Of a DNA stretch of 64,000 bases, positions 63,527-64,000 are shown in pieces (position 1 is the first letter of the stretch; the number at the start of each line of letters is the position of its first letter). The stretch covers positions 1 to 64,000 of the forward strand of contig NZ_JACJRE010000005.1 in assembly GCF_014697075.1 (NCBI RefSeq), given 5' to 3'. A model generated the notes under the pieces. It worked only from the letters and a program-made list of their open reading frames with translations, had not been told where the DNA came from and did no database searches. Position numbers and translations under genes: made by a program. Source of the stretch: Tolypothrix sp. FACHB-123 (GTDB lineage Bacteria > Cyanobacteriota > Cyanobacteriia > Cyanobacteriales > Nostocaceae).

Positions 63527-64000
63527 TTGACGTTTGAGCAAGCAATGCTGGTATTAGATCTAGTATTACAGCAAAAGCATTTAAGTAATATTCAAGAGCT
63601 AGTACTCCGTCAATCTTGGGAAGGATATACTTATGCGCAGATTGCTGAAAGATCTGGTTATGATGATGATTATATCCGCGATGTGGGGTATAGATTATGG
63701 CAGACTCTCTCAAAGTCCCTAGGAGAAAATGTTAACAAAAGTAATATTAAATCTGTCTTAAGAAGACGTTATGTTAGTCTCCCACAAGTGGATTCACCAA
63801 TCCCGAATGCCCTAGAAACGAGTGTGGCGAACAAGAACCCGAAAATATTGCTGCACCAAGATTGGGGTGAAGCCATAGATGTATCTATTTTTTATGGTCG
63901 CACGGCAGAACAAACACAACTCCAACAATGGATTCTCCACGATCGATGCCGTTTGTTAGCCCTATTAGGTATGGGAGGAATTGGTAAAACAGCTTTATCT
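63527..64000 (+). CDS. N-terminal part of an NB-ARC (STAND NTPase) protein, cut by window edge
   Basis: 158 residues are present and the frame is open to the window end. The TTG at 63527 is taken as start because AGGAG (63514-63518) lies eight bases upstream and no closer ATG fits. The first 70 residues are a helix-turn-helix-like domain (LRQSWEGYTYAQIAERSGYD, then DVGYRLWQTLS) like the N-terminal domain of cyanobacterial vWA-MoxR-associated and NB-ARC proteins. A linker follows and then VSIFYGRTAEQTQLQQWILH, and the P-loop LLGMGGIGKTALS. Such proteins typically carry WD40 or TPR repeats after the ATPase. Relatives act in signalling or defence; the role here is unknown. Confidence 0.85.
   Translation, partial: MTFEQAMLVLDLVLQQKHLSNIQELVLRQSWEGYTYAQIAERSGYDDDYIRDVGYRLWQTLSKSLGENVNKSNIKSVLRRRYVSLPQVDSPIPNALETSVANKNPKILLHQDWGEAIDVSIFYGRTAEQTQLQQWILHDRCRLLALLGMGGIGKTALS

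Noticed and set aside
63519-63713. 64-codon minus-strand frame
   Set aside because: Antisense to the NB-ARC gene, which has a strong ribosome site and recognisable domains.
1-64000. CRISPR arrays, insertion sequences, tRNA or rRNA genes
   Set aside because: None was recognised on either strand by eye; the repeats present are short heptads or hairpins, without spacer-repeat periodicity or transposase genes. A tRNAscan search would settle the tRNA question.

Overview
The window looks like chromosomal DNA of a filamentous, probably heterocyst-forming cyanobacterium (order Nostocales). The evidence is the very frequent HIP1 octamer GCGATCGC in and between genes, many short tandem heptanucleotide repeats (STRR type) in the spacers, a chlM gene, a devBCA-type exporter, a SigG sigma factor with its anti-sigma partner, and several Ser/Thr kinases including a kinase-ATPase-histidine kinase giant. 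No rRNA, tRNA, transposase, prophage or CRISPR array was recognised. Species assignment is not possible from the sequence alone.

Layout. 0-7 kb: an ethylene-receptor-like hybrid histidine kinase, then two Amt ammonium transporters with a small UPF0060 membrane protein between them. 7.5-17.8 kb: housekeeping genes (purE, nagA, a CPA2 cation/proton antiporter with USP domains, chlM, an HtrA/Hho protease, leuS, a gamma-glutamylcyclotransferase-like protein). 17.9-24 kb: envelope and regulation (anti-sigma factor and SigG, an L,D-transpeptidase, a ComFB-domain protein, an M23 peptidase, an auxin-efflux-carrier-family transporter). 24-28 kb: devB-devC-devA, with a well-spaced candidate NtcA promoter upstream of devB and repeats invading the operon. 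28-31.3 kb: a DUF4255 (Pvc16/Afp16-like) protein overlapping an AAA+ ATPase, the cap/ATPase pair of contractile injection systems, with no sheath, tube or baseplate gene nearby. 32-43.4 kb: a Ser/Thr kinase with a long Thr-motif repeat tail, a seven-gene Mrp-type Na+/H+ antiporter operon, and a coupled pair of large membrane proteins with Ig-like domains (one ending in WD40 repeats). 43.6-56.5 kb: a small membrane protein, a DUF5009 acyltransferase-like protein, a GHL10 glycoside hydrolase, a 5'-nucleotidase-family protein, a kinase with ten TPRs, lysC, a Nudix protein, CapA and an M48 peptidase. 56.6-64 kb: a 1997-residue kinase/ATPase/histidine kinase and, at the right edge, the start of an NB-ARC protein that begins at a TTG codon.

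The best candidates for something under-described are the orphan injection-system cap/ATPase pair with the neighbouring repeat-tailed kinase and Ig-like/WD40 membrane pair (28-43 kb), and a dispersed hairpin repeat found in two copies whose outer stem differs in sequence but keeps pairing and a bulged base. The other genes are mostly recognisable cyanobacterial families. All functional calls come from reading motifs by eye; no database search was run.
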